This document shows positions 16,791 to 26,304 of a stretch of 64,000 bases of DNA, piece after piece. Numbering within the stretch: position 1 is the first letter of the stretch; each line of letters starts with the position of its first letter. Position numbers and translations under genes: made by a program. Source of the DNA: Coleofasciculus sp040219735 (GTDB lineage: Bacteria > Cyanobacteriota > Cyanobacteriia > Cyanobacteriales > Coleofasciculaceae); the NCBI GenBank assembly GCA_040219735.1, contig JAVJRX010000050.1; one strand, 5' to 3'. Below the pieces are notes generated by a model that worked only from the letters and a program-made list of their open reading frames with translations, was not told the origin of the DNA and ran no database searches.

Positions 16791-17228
16791 TTATGAGCGA
16801 GGAGGCTGCATCTGACGCGCCATCTCTAGGAAACTACTCATACTCGGACCCGGACGCCGCCGACCACTGTTAGCTTTGAGTGGCAATAAGTTGTTTGGCG
16901 CAAAGGTGAGTCCTGGTTGAGGCTCTGCTTTGCCATTGCTAGCTGCTGCGGGTGTCGCTTGGGGTGCAGCTTTTTGCGGTTTGGCTTCTGGTGCTTTAGC
17001 GGCTTTAGCTGCTGGCTTCTTCGCTGCTGGCTTTTTCGCTGCTGGCTTTTTCGCTTCCGCTTCTGGGGCTTTGGTTGCTTGAGCGGGTTCCGGTTTCTTT
17101 ACTTCCGGTTCCGATTTGACCGCCCCAATATCGTCTAGCTCCAAAAAGTAGTCTTTACTTTTTTTTCTTTTCGGAGCCTCTGACGATTGGTCTTTAGATT
17201 TATTGCCACCTTTTAAAAAACCGAACAT
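16791..17228 (-). CDS. Conserved Lys/Ala/Pro-rich protein
   Basis: A 145-residue protein with ordered ends and a disordered middle. The N-terminus MFGFLKGGNKSKD is basic. DYFLELDDIGAV follows near residue 26. Residues 40-95 are a low-complexity Lys-Ala-Pro stretch with several KKPAA repeats. The C-terminus (RRRPGPSMSSFLEMARQM) looks conserved. This ELD / RRRPGPS architecture is, from memory, found across cyanobacteria without assigned function. The KKPAA repeat resembles histone-H1-like or ribosome-associated tails, so nucleic-acid binding is possible but only inferred. It is probably monocistronic. Confidence 0.7.
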   Translation of the reverse strand: MFGFLKGGNKSKDQSSEAPKRKKSKDYFLELDDIGAVKSEPEVKKPEPAQATKAPEAEAKKPAAKKPAAKKPAAKAAKAPEAKPQKAAPQATPAAASNGKAEPQPGLTFAPNNLLPLKANSGRRRPGPSMSSFLEMARQMQPPRS

Positions 17229-17883
17229 TTACCGATACTCCTGTCTTTTAGAGAAAACTTAACAAATTTGCCAAAGAAAGATAGATGAGAACAAACGACG
17301 CTAATGTCTGCCATTTCTGATTGTACAGGCAAAACGCTACCTCAATCAGTTGGGTTAGCTTTTTGGCTTTGGGCTGAACTATGCCAACCGCTTAGCTTAG
17401 ACTCATAATATCTAAGACTTTTTGGCTCATTTTACTACTCAATGGGGATTGACTTGTCTGGCAATTGAAGGGTCTTACTTGCCTCATAATTTCAAGGCTT
17501 TGAATTCAGGTTTTTCTAGATAGACGAACTTTATCTCTTCTTCTATCGTCGTTGCTTAGCGCACTTGTTCAACCTACTTCAATTTATCATCCAAACTCCA
17601 GTAGAGAGGTCAATAACTATTTTAATTTTACCGTTTAATGGTAGTTTTTCGCTAACTCAAATACGGCTTTTGATGACTTGACAGCAATTCATAAGGCTAT
17701 CCGTACTCCAGGTTGATCTTTTCTGGGATAACGCTGCTCTATACATCGCCGTCAGATTAAAATTATGAGTTTTGAAGGGGGATTAGTGCAAGGTTTCGCT
17801 AACTTTCTTTACAAAAATTTACAATCTGACTAAACAAATAGTCTACTGGCGTGACACGACTAAAAAGTTAGCCGCATTGTCTA
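17229..17883. other. 655-bp gene-free region
   Basis: AT-rich, with no ORF worth calling, no tRNA and no strong hairpin cluster. A short TACCGTTTAATGGTA palindrome is near 17627. It probably holds the promoter and leader of the minus-strand gene at 16791. Confidence 0.4.
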
Positions 17884-18732
17884 CTACCGCCAAATAGCAT
17901 CAGCCACCCGACATACATCGTGCATTTCGGAAACGTCGTGAACCCTAAGAATATCAGAGCCTGAAGCAATAGCCGCACAGCAAGCCGCCGCCGTTCCCCA
18001 GACCCGTTGCTTGGGGTCAGGTTGGTTAAGAATGCGACCGATAAAACTTTTGCGAGACACTCCGACTAAAATTGGCACACCGAGGTAACGAAAGGCAGAA
18101 AGTTGCTGTAGCAGTTGTACATTTTGCTCGGCGGTTTTGGCGAACCCAATACCCGGATCAATGATTAGGCGCGATCGCACAATTCCTGCATTGATAGCCG
18201 CCCGAATTTGACCCTCTAGAAACTGGTAGATTTCGTCGATGAGATTGTGATAATCGGTCAGTTTTTGCATCGTTTGGGGGGTTCCCCGGATATGCATCAA
18301 AATGATTGGCACTCTCAATTGAGCAACCACAGGAAACATATCCGGGTCAAACGTACCACCGGAAATATCATTGACCATATCCGCACCCACCGCCACAGCT
18401 TCTTTCGCGACAGAGGCTCTGGTGGTATCCACGGAGATAGGAACAGACAGCGAGGAACGCACCGCCTTGATCACAGGTAGTACACGCTGGAGTTCTGCGG
18501 CTTCCGAAACCTCCTCAGACCCCGGTCGCGTTGATTGTCCGCCAATGTCGAGAATATCCACACCAGCATCTACCAGCCGCTGAGCTTGTGTCAAAGCCGC
18601 CTCTGGGGTATTAAACTCCCCCCCATCACTAAAGCTATCCGGCGTCACATTCAAAACGCCCATGAGATAGGTGCGTTCTCCCCAGCAGAAAGAACGATCT
18701 CGGATGGTTAGTTGTCCTTTGTCATTCGTCAT
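17884..18732 (-). CDS. folP: Dihydropteroate synthase
   Basis: Condenses p-aminobenzoate with 6-hydroxymethyl-dihydropterin pyrophosphate in folate synthesis. 282 residues. Signatures are MGVLNVTPDSFSDGG near residue 24, DIGGQSTRPGSEEV near 61, PISVDTTRASVAKEA near 96, INDISGG-type NDISGGTFD near 120, DPGIGFAKT near 192, and GVSRKSFIG near 223: the standard pterin-binding TIM barrel. The N-terminal 20 residues before the first motif are slightly long, so translation might start a little further in. tpiA lies upstream on the same strand after a 157-bp gap. Confidence 0.94.
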   Translation of the reverse strand: MTNDKGQLTIRDRSFCWGERTYLMGVLNVTPDSFSDGGEFNTPEAALTQAQRLVDAGVDILDIGGQSTRPGSEEVSEAAELQRVLPVIKAVRSSLSVPISVDTTRASVAKEAVAVGADMVNDISGGTFDPDMFPVVAQLRVPIILMHIRGTPQTMQKLTDYHNLIDEIYQFLEGQIRAAINAGIVRSRLIIDPGIGFAKTAEQNVQLLQQLSAFRYLGVPILVGVSRKSFIGRILNQPDPKQRVWGTAAACCAAIASGSDILRVHDVSEMHDVCRVADAIWR

Positions 18733-18889
18733 TTATCCTTTGTCATACTCAAGGAAGCGAGAAGCTAGCTACCTCATTTATCCGTTTTTTCAACAAATGA
18801 CCGATAAACCTCAAGCCAAGAGCAAGTTAAGCGACGTGGTTTCAACCCGTCGCTGAACAACCTCTTAGAATCCACGTTTTTCAGGGTGG

Positions 18890-19615
18890 TCAATGATAAT
18901 TGACTATTCGGGCAAATCCCCCCGGCTCTAGACTAGCTCCCCCAACTAACACCCCATCAATTTCAGGTTGCGCCATAATTTGATCAATATTCCCAGGCTT
19001 GACCGAACCCCCGTATTGAATAGGCACATCGGCGACTTTTAGTTGAGAGCGAATCAAACCCATGATCCGATTGGCTTCTGCGGCTTCACAGGTATCTCCT
19101 GTACCAATTGCCCAGATCGGTTCATAGGCGATCACGAGTTGCTGCTGATCCACATCCACCAAGCCTTCTATGAGTTGCTTGCTGATGTGAGATTCTGTTT
19201 CTCCAGCATCTCGTTGTTGCTTCGTTTCACCGACACAAAGGATGGGAATTAACCCATGACGCTGGGCGGCGAGGAGGCGTTGGTTTACGGTTTCGTCCGT
19301 TTCACCAAAGTACTGACGCCGTTCACTGTGACCAACTATGACATAACGTAAGCCGAGTTCGGTCAACATCGCTCCAGAAATTTCACCGGTGAAGGCGCCT
19401 TCATCAGCCCAGTGGATATTCTGCGCCCCTAGCTGCACACGGCTATTGTGCAGATTTTTGGACATGACTCCCAAGTCTGTAAAGGGAACACACAGAACAA
19501 CTTCCCGCTCTGGGGGTGTTTGCTCCAGCTTGGGCATAAAGTCTTGTAAAAACTCAGAGGATTCCCTTTGAGTCTTGTACATTTTCCAGTTACCGGCAAT
19601 GACTATTTTTCGCAC
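18890..19615 (-). CDS. tpiA: Triosephosphate isomerase
   Basis: Interconverts dihydroxyacetone phosphate and glyceraldehyde-3-phosphate in glycolysis and the Calvin cycle. The 241 residues are normal. AGNWKMYKT at the start carries the active-site Asn and Lys, GHSERRQYF the catalytic His, YEPIWAIGTG the catalytic Glu and loop 6. YGGSVKPGN and DGVLVGGASL form the phosphate-binding end. The start codon is GTG at 19615. It is upstream of folP on the same strand. Confidence 0.96.
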   Translation of the reverse strand: MRKIVIAGNWKMYKTQRESSEFLQDFMPKLEQTPPEREVVLCVPFTDLGVMSKNLHNSRVQLGAQNIHWADEGAFTGEISGAMLTELGLRYVIVGHSERRQYFGETDETVNQRLLAAQRHGLIPILCVGETKQQRDAGETESHISKQLIEGLVDVDQQQLVIAYEPIWAIGTGDTCEAAEANRIMGLIRSQLKVADVPIQYGGSVKPGNIDQIMAQPEIDGVLVGGASLEPGGFARIVNYH

Positions 19616-19915
19616 AGCTTAAATAAAATCGTCTCAAACTTGATGCATCCTTCAGTTTATAGCCTTGAGGCGCAATTGACAGAGCCAAGTTAGCTGTTTG
19701 AGATCACCAATCCTTGTCTAACTCCTACTGCATCAATGGTCTAGCGATCGCGCTGTGGCAAACTGAAAGCAGCACAGAAATATTTACGAGACGTGCCATG
19801 GCGCGTCTGTTGGCGCGTCTGGAAGGGGGTAGGGAAGGGTTTTACCAATAATGTTCGTCGATATCTGATAACTTGACTAAACCCGCCCTTTTAAGCCGGG
19901 GAAGTAGGAGGAATA

Positions 19916-21040
19916 ATGAGAAAAATGTTTGGCTGGGCTTTTGTGGGATTGGTAATTTCTGGCGGTTTTAGGTCAGATCTTGCCTTTCAAGCTCAGGAGT
20001 ATCATCCTATCCCCGTTAGTCAAGCGACAAATCGTTCTAAAGATACTCCTGGAGGCGGGGAAGCTTGTAGAGACGCAGCCTGCGACCTTTTGGAAGTAGA
20101 GGACGAGGAACTTATAAAGTATTCTTACTTGTCACGGGATGTGGAAAACCTCTCTGCAAACTTCTCTCCTGGTAGGAGAGAGGCTTTGGTTTTTCCCCCT
20201 TCCCAGACATTATTGACCGATACCCAAAATGTCACCGTCTCTGAATCAATGAGTTCTGCAACTGATGAGATCGAACAGTTTCAACAGGTCATGGAATGGG
20301 CAATTTTCCAAAACCTGCATGAGCAATCCCTGGCTGATATTATACAGGCGATCGCACACCAGTTTGTGGGGACACCCTATAAGGCAGGCTTATTAGACCA
20401 GTCAGCAGAAGAAACCTTGGTGGTGACGCTTCAGGAATTTGACTGTGTGCTATTTGTGGAAACAGTACTCGCGATCGCACGAACTATAGCGCGACAGGAT
20501 TATTCCTATCCCACCTTAGTCACTCATATTCAGGATCAGCGTTACCAAAATGGTCAACTCCATGGCTATTGTAGCCGTTTGCATTATTTCTCAGCCTGGA
20601 TTCATGACAACCAGAAACGGGGAACAGTCACAAATATTACCCAGGCGTTGGGAGGAATCCCGTTAAATAAGCGGCTTAATTTTATGAGTACCCACCGACA
20701 CCGTTATCCCCAACTCGTGAATAATCAGGCAAATTACGACTGTATTCTAGAGATGGAAGCTCAGCTCAATGCTGTCTCCTTAGAATATATTCCCACCGAT
20801 CAGGTTCACCACAGCTATAATCAGTTACAATCTGGAGATATTATCGGCATCGCCACGAATATTGCTGGATTAGATGTTACCCATACCGGATTCATTGATC
20901 GCCAGTCAGATGGTGGAATTCGTTTGATTCATGCCTCACCGGCTGGAGCCGTGACGATTTCCTCAGACTTACAGCAGTATGTGGGCAATATCAAGAACGC
21001 GATCGGTATTTTAGTCGTTCGTCCGAATGATTTGCGTTAG
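19916..21040 (+). CDS. DUF1460 domain protein, probable secreted amidase-like (NlpC/P60 fold)
   Basis: A 374-residue secreted protein. AGGAGG lies directly upstream of the ATG, and residues 1-27 form a signal peptide. The C-terminal 240 residues match DUF1460: FVGTPYKAGLLD, FDCVLFVETVLAIA (Cys in the nucleophile position of the papain-like fold), YCSRLHYFSAWIHDN, GDIIGIATNIAGLDVTHTGF (catalytic-type His) and LIHASPAGAV. Members of this family are linked to peptidoglycan or N-acetylmuramoyl-L-alanine amidase-like activity. Residues about 40-105 before the domain are unusual: they translate partly from a palindromic DNA repeat (20147-20186), so this linker seems to have grown by repeat insertion that kept the frame open. 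Confidence 0.75.
   Translation: MRKMFGWAFVGLVISGGFRSDLAFQAQEYHPIPVSQATNRSKDTPGGGEACRDAACDLLEVEDEELIKYSYLSRDVENLSANFSPGRREALVFPPSQTLLTDTQNVTVSESMSSATDEIEQFQQVMEWAIFQNLHEQSLADIIQAIAHQFVGTPYKAGLLDQSAEETLVVTLQEFDCVLFVETVLAIARTIARQDYSYPTLVTHIQDQRYQNGQLHGYCSRLHYFSAWIHDNQKRGTVTNITQALGGIPLNKRLNFMSTHRHRYPQLVNNQANYDCILEMEAQLNAVSLEYIPTDQVHHSYNQLQSGDIIGIATNIAGLDVTHTGFIDRQSDGGIRLIHASPAGAVTISSDLQQYVGNIKNAIGILVVRPNDLR
20147..20186. repeat. Palindromic intergenic-type repeat inside a coding region
   Basis: AACCTCTCTGCAAACTTCTC followed by CTCTCCT-GGT-AGGAGAG and AGGCTTTG. This hairpin type is, from memory, common between cyanobacterial genes, yet here it is translated within the linker of the DUF1460 gene. 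Confidence 0.55.
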
Positions 21041-21169
21041 TGAGTGAGCCAACCTCTCCCTAGGATGAATATCAGGGATTCTCAAAGGATACTTCGAGAC
21101 GGATTAAAGTACCGCCCCTGCGTGTCTTCTTAGAAAGCTTTTCCCCTTATTAAATAAGGTATTACTTTT

Positions 21170-22417
21170 GTGGATATCTACATTCTTGCCTTGTTGCTTA
21201 TTGGCTCACTGCTCCTTTTGGTCACAATGGGTTCAGGCTGGATTAAGCGATTACCTCTTTCTTACGCTCTCATTTACTTAGTTGTTGGAATTTTTCTCGG
21301 TCCCCATGGAGTTGATCTGATTCAACTTCAGCTCCAAACCGAATTTTTGGAGCGCGTCACAGAATTTGTTGTAATTGTCTCTCTGTTTAGTTGCGGCTTA
21401 AAAATGAATCGCCCTCTGAGAATAGGAGCTTGGAATTCAACAATTCGGCTCATCGCTTTTCTCATGCCGATTTCAATTTCTGCCATAGCAGTAATTAGCC
21501 ATTGGTTGTTGAGCCTGAACTGGGGAGCCGCTGTTTTGTTGGGGGCAATTCTCGCACCAACTGACCCGGTATTGGCATCAGAAGTCCAATTGGCACATAT
21601 AGGAGATAGAGATGAGTTGCGATTTGGTCTGACTTCTGAAGGGGGATTGAACGATGCGTTAGCCTTTCCTTTTGTCTATTTTGGGATTTATTGGTTAGAA
21701 AACGACAATTGGCAAGTTTGGTTAAAGCAATGGATTCTTGTTGATTTAATTTGGGCGATCGCGGCTGGAATTGGTATGGGTATTTTGGTCGGCAAGGGAG
21801 TCATGAAAATTAATCAGCAGCTCCAAAGATTTCGACCCATTGATGTGTTAATGGAGGACTTCCTTGGTCTCAGTATTATTTTAATAACCTATGCGCTGAC
21901 CGAACTCATTAACGGTTACGGATTTTTAGCGGTATTCGTTGCTGGGTTAATGGTACAGCGGATTTCTCATAATCATAATCGGCGAATTTCTCAACTGGAA
22001 TTCACCGAACAACTTGAAAAATTGATGGAAGTGGGAACTATTCTCCTATTAGGTTCCCTCCTGCGAATTGAGCCAATTTTAGAATTCGGTGGCGAAGCCC
22101 TTCTCATCGCCGGGTTATTAATTTTTGTCATCCGACCTTTAGGCGCTTGGATTAGCACTACCAACTTAGGTTTTGCCAAGTCACCTCGCTCACGCTTTCA
22201 CCCAGCAACCCGCTGGTTATTTGGTTGGTTTGGCGTTCGAGGAGTCGGCTCTCTCTACTATCTTTCCTATGCTCTTGGCAAGAGTTTAGAGGGAGAATTG
22301 GGTGCCAGAATTGCTTGGATAACGTCCATAACTGTTGTACTATCTATCATCATACATGGAATTAGTGCGACTCCTTTAATGAAGTGGTACGAGAAAACTG
22401 ATCAGGAAAGAAGTTAA
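21170..22417 (+). CDS. Na+/H+ antiporter, CPA1 family (NhaP-like)
   Basis: A 415-residue membrane protein with about 12 hydrophobic segments. It carries CPA-type ion-site motifs: APTDPVLASEVQ near residue 130 (the acidic pair region) and LTSEGGLNDALAFPF near 155, the NhaP/NHE-like S-E-x-G-x-N-D sequence. GWFGVRGVGSLYYLSYAL near the C-terminus matches the end of cation:proton antiporters. It ends soon after the last helix, without the RCK or CAP_ED tail some cyanobacterial members carry. The start is GTG at 21170, with AAGG ten bases upstream. It should exchange Na+ or K+ for protons at the cytoplasmic membrane. Confidence 0.88.
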   Translation: MDIYILALLLIGSLLLLVTMGSGWIKRLPLSYALIYLVVGIFLGPHGVDLIQLQLQTEFLERVTEFVVIVSLFSCGLKMNRPLRIGAWNSTIRLIAFLMPISISAIAVISHWLLSLNWGAAVLLGAILAPTDPVLASEVQLAHIGDRDELRFGLTSEGGLNDALAFPFVYFGIYWLENDNWQVWLKQWILVDLIWAIAAGIGMGILVGKGVMKINQQLQRFRPIDVLMEDFLGLSIILITYALTELINGYGFLAVFVAGLMVQRISHNHNRRISQLEFTEQLEKLMEVGTILLLGSLLRIEPILEFGGEALLIAGLLIFVIRPLGAWISTTNLGFAKSPRSRFHPATRWLFGWFGVRGVGSLYYLSYALGKSLEGELGARIAWITSITVVLSIIIHGISATPLMKWYEKTDQERS

Positions 22418-22469
22418 AATTTCTGACTGAATAATAGCCCAATTATGTACCCGATTTAGTTTTTAATAG

Positions 22470-22931
22470 AACTCACGGCGTCCATCTTCTCTAGATGCAA
22501 TCGCAAGTTTTGAAACCTTAGAGCATCTTGTTGATCCGGCTTGTGCTCTGTCCAAATTTTCTCACTTGTTAAAACCAGGTGGCTTTCTCATTTGCTCGGT
22601 TCCGAATGTTTTATATGAACCGCGTGATGAAGCGGGATTACCCACGAATTCTTATCATAAGCAACTTTTTAGCTATAAATCGCTGTGTGATTTACTTGAT
22701 AAAAATGGGTTGAGGATCAATTACCGAGTCGGTCAAGCCTGGTCAAACATTTTGTTTAAGCGAGAGTCTCAACTTTTAAAGCATCGAGCGATTCGACAGC
22801 GCATTGGAGATTATTCCAGCTTACATTCCCCGGAAATGGTTCGCCACCTTTCCTACCTCCTGGCTTATCCAACAGTCGAGGATATAGATGGTTCCTACTC
22901 ATTGATTATCGTGGGACAAAAGGTTATGTAG
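22470..22931 (+). pseudogene. C-terminal fragment of a class I SAM methyltransferase
   Basis: The frame opens after a TAG at 22467-22469 with no start codon nearby and reads SLDAIASFETLEHL, then LLKPGGFLICSVPN. These are motifs post-II and III of Rossmann methyltransferases. The ligand-binding motif I (GxGxG) that should precede them is missing. An ATG at 22566 would make a 121-residue product that also lacks it. The remainder, to 22931, is a typical C-terminal part. It is a truncated gene, probably non-functional. The boundary follows the antiporter gene by about 50 bp. Confidence 0.7.
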
Positions 22932-23055
22932 CGGCAAGGAAGTAGGTAAAAAAATCAACATTACTGGTCTAGAGTAAACCTAGCATCAGTTTCCGGTACA
23001 ATTTTAGCGGTTTGTTCTTGTACGGTCTTGCCCACCTGAACTCCTAGATGGGACA

Positions 23056-24417
23056 ATGCCCCGTGTGCCCTATTCTGCTTATGGGATAGCCAATACATCC
23101 AACAAAGCTACCCTAGAAAGGGTTCTAATCCAGGGTGGCAAACTTGTGAGTATTGAACGTAGACTGGTTAAGCATAGCCGCCTAATTGCGGCTTCTCCCA
23201 TTTACTATGGCTGGGTAGTATTAATCGCTGGCACCTTGGGAATGCTGATGACAACACCGGGTCAAACGGTGGGAGTTTCTGTGTTCCTTGACAAAATTAT
23301 CGCTGAACTGGGTCTTTCTCGCTCAGTCGTTTCATTGCTATATATGCTGGGAACGTTGACAGGCTCGTTTTCTTTGCCGTTTATCGGACGGTTTATTGAC
23401 CGCAAGGGACCACGAACAGCAGTGGCTGCGATCGCATCTCTATTTGCCCTAGCCTGTGTGGGGATGGGATTGGTGCAAGGTCTAGTTACTCTAGGATTAG
23501 GCTTTATCGCTATTCGCGGTTTAGGACAGGGTTCACTCGGATTAGTCAGTACCAATGTGATCAATCTCTGGTTTGTTCGGCGTCGCGGTTTCGCCCTGAG
23601 TTTATCAGGAATTGGCTTTGCGATCGGGATTGGAGCTTTTCCCCTATTGATTGAGTTTCTGATTACTCAGTGGGGTTGGCGAGTCGCTTATATGATTCTC
23701 GGCGCACTTGTCGCCGTTACGATTCTCCCCATCGGTGCTCTTGTTTACCGCGAACAACCGGAACGCTATGGTTTACAACCCGATGGCAGGGTAAAAGTCA
23801 CTCAAACCCAACTATCGGAGGAAGTTAATTACACGCTAGACGCAGCAAGGCGTACCTTCACCTTTTGGTTGTTTTCTTTAGGGAATTTCTGCATAGCGGC
23901 ATTAGGAACGGGATTAATTTTCCATCATTACTCGATTATGGCGGCTTCAGGTATCGATCGCTCTGTTGCTGCGGTTGTATTTATTCCCTTTGGCTTGGTC
24001 ACAGCCGCTTCCAATTTTATCACCGGAATCATGATGGATCGGGTTTCGCCGCGCTTTCTCCTCAGTGCCATGCTTGTGCTTTTATGCATTGCCTTATTGA
24101 TGGCAGCACGAGTGACAGGTTCTGACTTGATGCTGGCTTACGGCAGTTTGCTGGGTTTAATGCAGGGGATGAATGGAGTTATTCAATCTGGAGTTTATGC
24201 CTATTATTTTGGGCGATCGCATCTGGGGTCGATTAGTGGTTTGGCAACGACTATCGCTGTCGCGGGTACGGCTTTTGGTCCGGTGTTATTTGCTCTTGGG
24301 TTTGAGCAATTTGGCAGTTATGCACCCGTTTTGGGATTAGCCATCGTAGTGCCTTTCGCGATCGCATTAACTGCACTTTGGGTTGAGATAGCACAGAAAA
24401 CAAGTTCAGCCGCCTGA
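23056..24417 (+). CDS. Major facilitator superfamily transporter
   Basis: A 453-residue transporter with 12 predicted helices. The first is at YYGWVVLIAGTLGML near residue 50, and the loop 2-3 motif is GRFIDRKGPRTAVA near 110. The YYGW-start and GSLTGSFSLP-like helix 2 resemble the monocarboxylate/oxalate-type MFS branch (MFS_1); the substrate is unknown. The 50-residue N-terminus before helix 1 is long. A GTG at 23146 with AGGGTGG upstream would give a more usual start, so the true start is uncertain. It follows the broken methyltransferase and ends just before an IS-end fragment. Confidence 0.85.
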   Translation: MPRVPYSAYGIANTSNKATLERVLIQGGKLVSIERRLVKHSRLIAASPIYYGWVVLIAGTLGMLMTTPGQTVGVSVFLDKIIAELGLSRSVVSLLYMLGTLTGSFSLPFIGRFIDRKGPRTAVAAIASLFALACVGMGLVQGLVTLGLGFIAIRGLGQGSLGLVSTNVINLWFVRRRGFALSLSGIGFAIGIGAFPLLIEFLITQWGWRVAYMILGALVAVTILPIGALVYREQPERYGLQPDGRVKVTQTQLSEEVNYTLDAARRTFTFWLFSLGNFCIAALGTGLIFHHYSIMAASGIDRSVAAVVFIPFGLVTAASNFITGIMMDRVSPRFLLSAMLVLLCIALLMAARVTGSDLMLAYGSLLGLMQGMNGVIQSGVYAYYFGRSHLGSISGLATTIAVAGTAFGPVLFALGFEQFGSYAPVLGLAIVVPFAIALTALWVEIAQKTSSAA

Positions 24418-24436
24418 AAAAAGTTAGAGTAAAAGT

Positions 24437-24471
24437 GGCTCTCCCGTACTTGTGGTGGAAAAGCCTATATT
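24437..24471 (+). mobile_element. Solitary 35-bp IS/MITE end
   Basis: Identical over 35 bp to the left end of the element at 3835-3966 (GGCTCTCCCGTACTTGTGG onward). No inverted partner end is found nearby, so it is a solo remnant of the same element family, 20 bp past the MFS stop codon. Confidence 0.55.
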
Positions 24472-24545
24472 GATGAATTGACATTATTTGTATTCCTAAA
24501 TAAAGGTTTACCCGAACCGGAAGTCAGCTAAGAATATAGCCCCGT

Positions 24546-26255
24546 TCAGCCGACAGAAGGAAAAGATTTGTCAGTTCCATCGTAACTATACTCTTGCTTT
24601 TCTCGAACTAAAGCCAAACCTTCTTGCAATGCAGTCAGGCGATCACCCATCCAGTGCTGTCCGGGAATTAAACCGGCAATACCTAAGGTTTCTAAGCGAC
24701 GTTTTACTTTCCCGGTTGCGCCAACCACGATCACCTCTCGTCCGGCATCAATCGCCTCTTGAATGGCATTCTCGATTGCCAAAGAAGATGTTACTCCCAG
24801 GATAGGAACGTCACCTAAATCGACAATCAAAACATCATAGTTAGCAATCGCACTATGTTCTCTGGAAATAGCTTTTGCCACACCAAAAATCATCGGACCA
24901 CTCAGATGGAACAGTAAAACTCGCCCGTTCGCTAAATCTAAAAATTGCTTTTCTTCCTCGGTCAGGACAATTTGATCATCAGCGTCAGTAATTGCTTTAA
25001 CCGAATCAGATTGAAGTTGCTCAAGACGTTCAATCGTCAAGATATTCGCGATGAATACCCCAACAGCTACAGCTACCATTAAATCTACAAACACCGTTAG
25101 CAGCACCACACTGTAGACAATTCCGGCTGCCTTCCAAGAGATTTTGTGAACCCGTTTGAGAAAGCCCCAATCAATAATATTGATTCCTACTTTTAAAACA
25201 ATCCCAGCTAAGACAGCCAGGGGAATCACAGACGTTAAGGGAGCAGCCCACAATACGACGATTAAAAGCACTAAAGCACGGCTAATACCCGATAATGCAG
25301 TGCGTCCACCGGCTTGGATATTAACTACAGTAGCCGTTGTCGCTCCAGAACCAGCAATCCCACCAGATAAGCCAGTAATTAAATTAGCCACACCTTGACC
25401 AATTAATTCTTTGTTGGATTTGTGTGTGGTTCGAGTGAGACTGTCAGACACCAGGCAAGTTAACAGGCAATCGATGGAACCCACCATGCCCAACACCATT
25501 GCATTAACAAACATTAACCTCAAATTTGCCGGTGAAAAAGTAGGCATTTGGAATTGAGGCAAACCGGGAGTAATTTCTCCAATCGTGGCAATCGTGCGAA
25601 TCTCAAAACCACTCAATAAAGTTAGAGAAATTGCCGTACCAATGACTAAAGCGACGAGTTGTGGTGGAACAACCTTTTTAAGTCGAGCAGGGTACAAGAA
25701 AAGAATGGCTAAGGTTATTGCCCCTAAAATAGTTTCCCAAGGATTGATATTAGCGATTAAGGTCGGTAAATTCTGAATGACGCCAAGGACACCCCCTTTA
25801 GGAGTTTGTTGTCCTATAAAAGGAGCGATTTGCAGAAAAATTAGAATGACCCCAATTCCCGTCATAAATCCGGAAATCACGTTATAGGGCAACATCGTAA
25901 TATATCGCCCCAATCGCAATACCCCAAAGAGGATTTGAAAGACTCCTGCCATCATGATGACGGTAAATGCCATTGCCAGACCAGTTTCAGCAGGATTATT
26001 AGCAGTTAGTTCGGCAATGACGGCGGTGACAATGACTGTCATGGGGCCTGTTGGCTCAGAAATTAGGCTCGGTGTACCGCCAAATAAAGCCGCAAAAAAT
26101 CCGACTAATATTGCCCCCCATAAACCGGCAGAAGCACCGGCTCCAGAAGCGATACCAAACGCTAATGCCATCGGTAAGGCAACAACCGCCGCCGTTAACC
26201 CCCCAAGAATATCTCCTTGTACGTTACGGAAATGGATTTGATTGGTTATGTTCAC
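24546..26255 (-). CDS. bicA: BicA-type Na+-dependent bicarbonate transporter (SulP family)
   Basis: A 569-residue SulP transporter that supplies HCO3- to the carbon-concentrating mechanism. The N-terminus (HFRNVQGDILGGLTAAVVAL) and ISEPTGPMTVIVTAVIAEL match marine BicA from memory nearly residue for residue, as do NKELIGQGVANLITGLSGGI and VNIQAGGRTALSGI. A C-terminal STAS domain starts near residue 430 (RVLLFHLSGPMIFGVAKAIS). The start is GTG at 26255, with GGAGG ten bases upstream. It is the third gene of an operon after a SulP gene and a universal stress protein, with gaps of 44 and 49 bp. Na+ dependence is known for the family, not seen here. Confidence 0.9.
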   Translation of the reverse strand: MNITNQIHFRNVQGDILGGLTAAVVALPMALAFGIASGAGASAGLWGAILVGFFAALFGGTPSLISEPTGPMTVIVTAVIAELTANNPAETGLAMAFTVIMMAGVFQILFGVLRLGRYITMLPYNVISGFMTGIGVILIFLQIAPFIGQQTPKGGVLGVIQNLPTLIANINPWETILGAITLAILFLYPARLKKVVPPQLVALVIGTAISLTLLSGFEIRTIATIGEITPGLPQFQMPTFSPANLRLMFVNAMVLGMVGSIDCLLTCLVSDSLTRTTHKSNKELIGQGVANLITGLSGGIAGSGATTATVVNIQAGGRTALSGISRALVLLIVVLWAAPLTSVIPLAVLAGIVLKVGINIIDWGFLKRVHKISWKAAGIVYSVVLLTVFVDLMVAVAVGVFIANILTIERLEQLQSDSVKAITDADDQIVLTEEEKQFLDLANGRVLLFHLSGPMIFGVAKAISREHSAIANYDVLIVDLGDVPILGVTSSLAIENAIQEAIDAGREVIVVGATGKVKRRLETLGIAGLIPGQHWMGDRLTALQEGLALVREKQEYSYDGTDKSFPSVG

Positions 26256-26304
26256 GAGAATTTTTCCTCCATTTAAAAATCAAGCTGAATTTATAGACGT
26301 TGAG

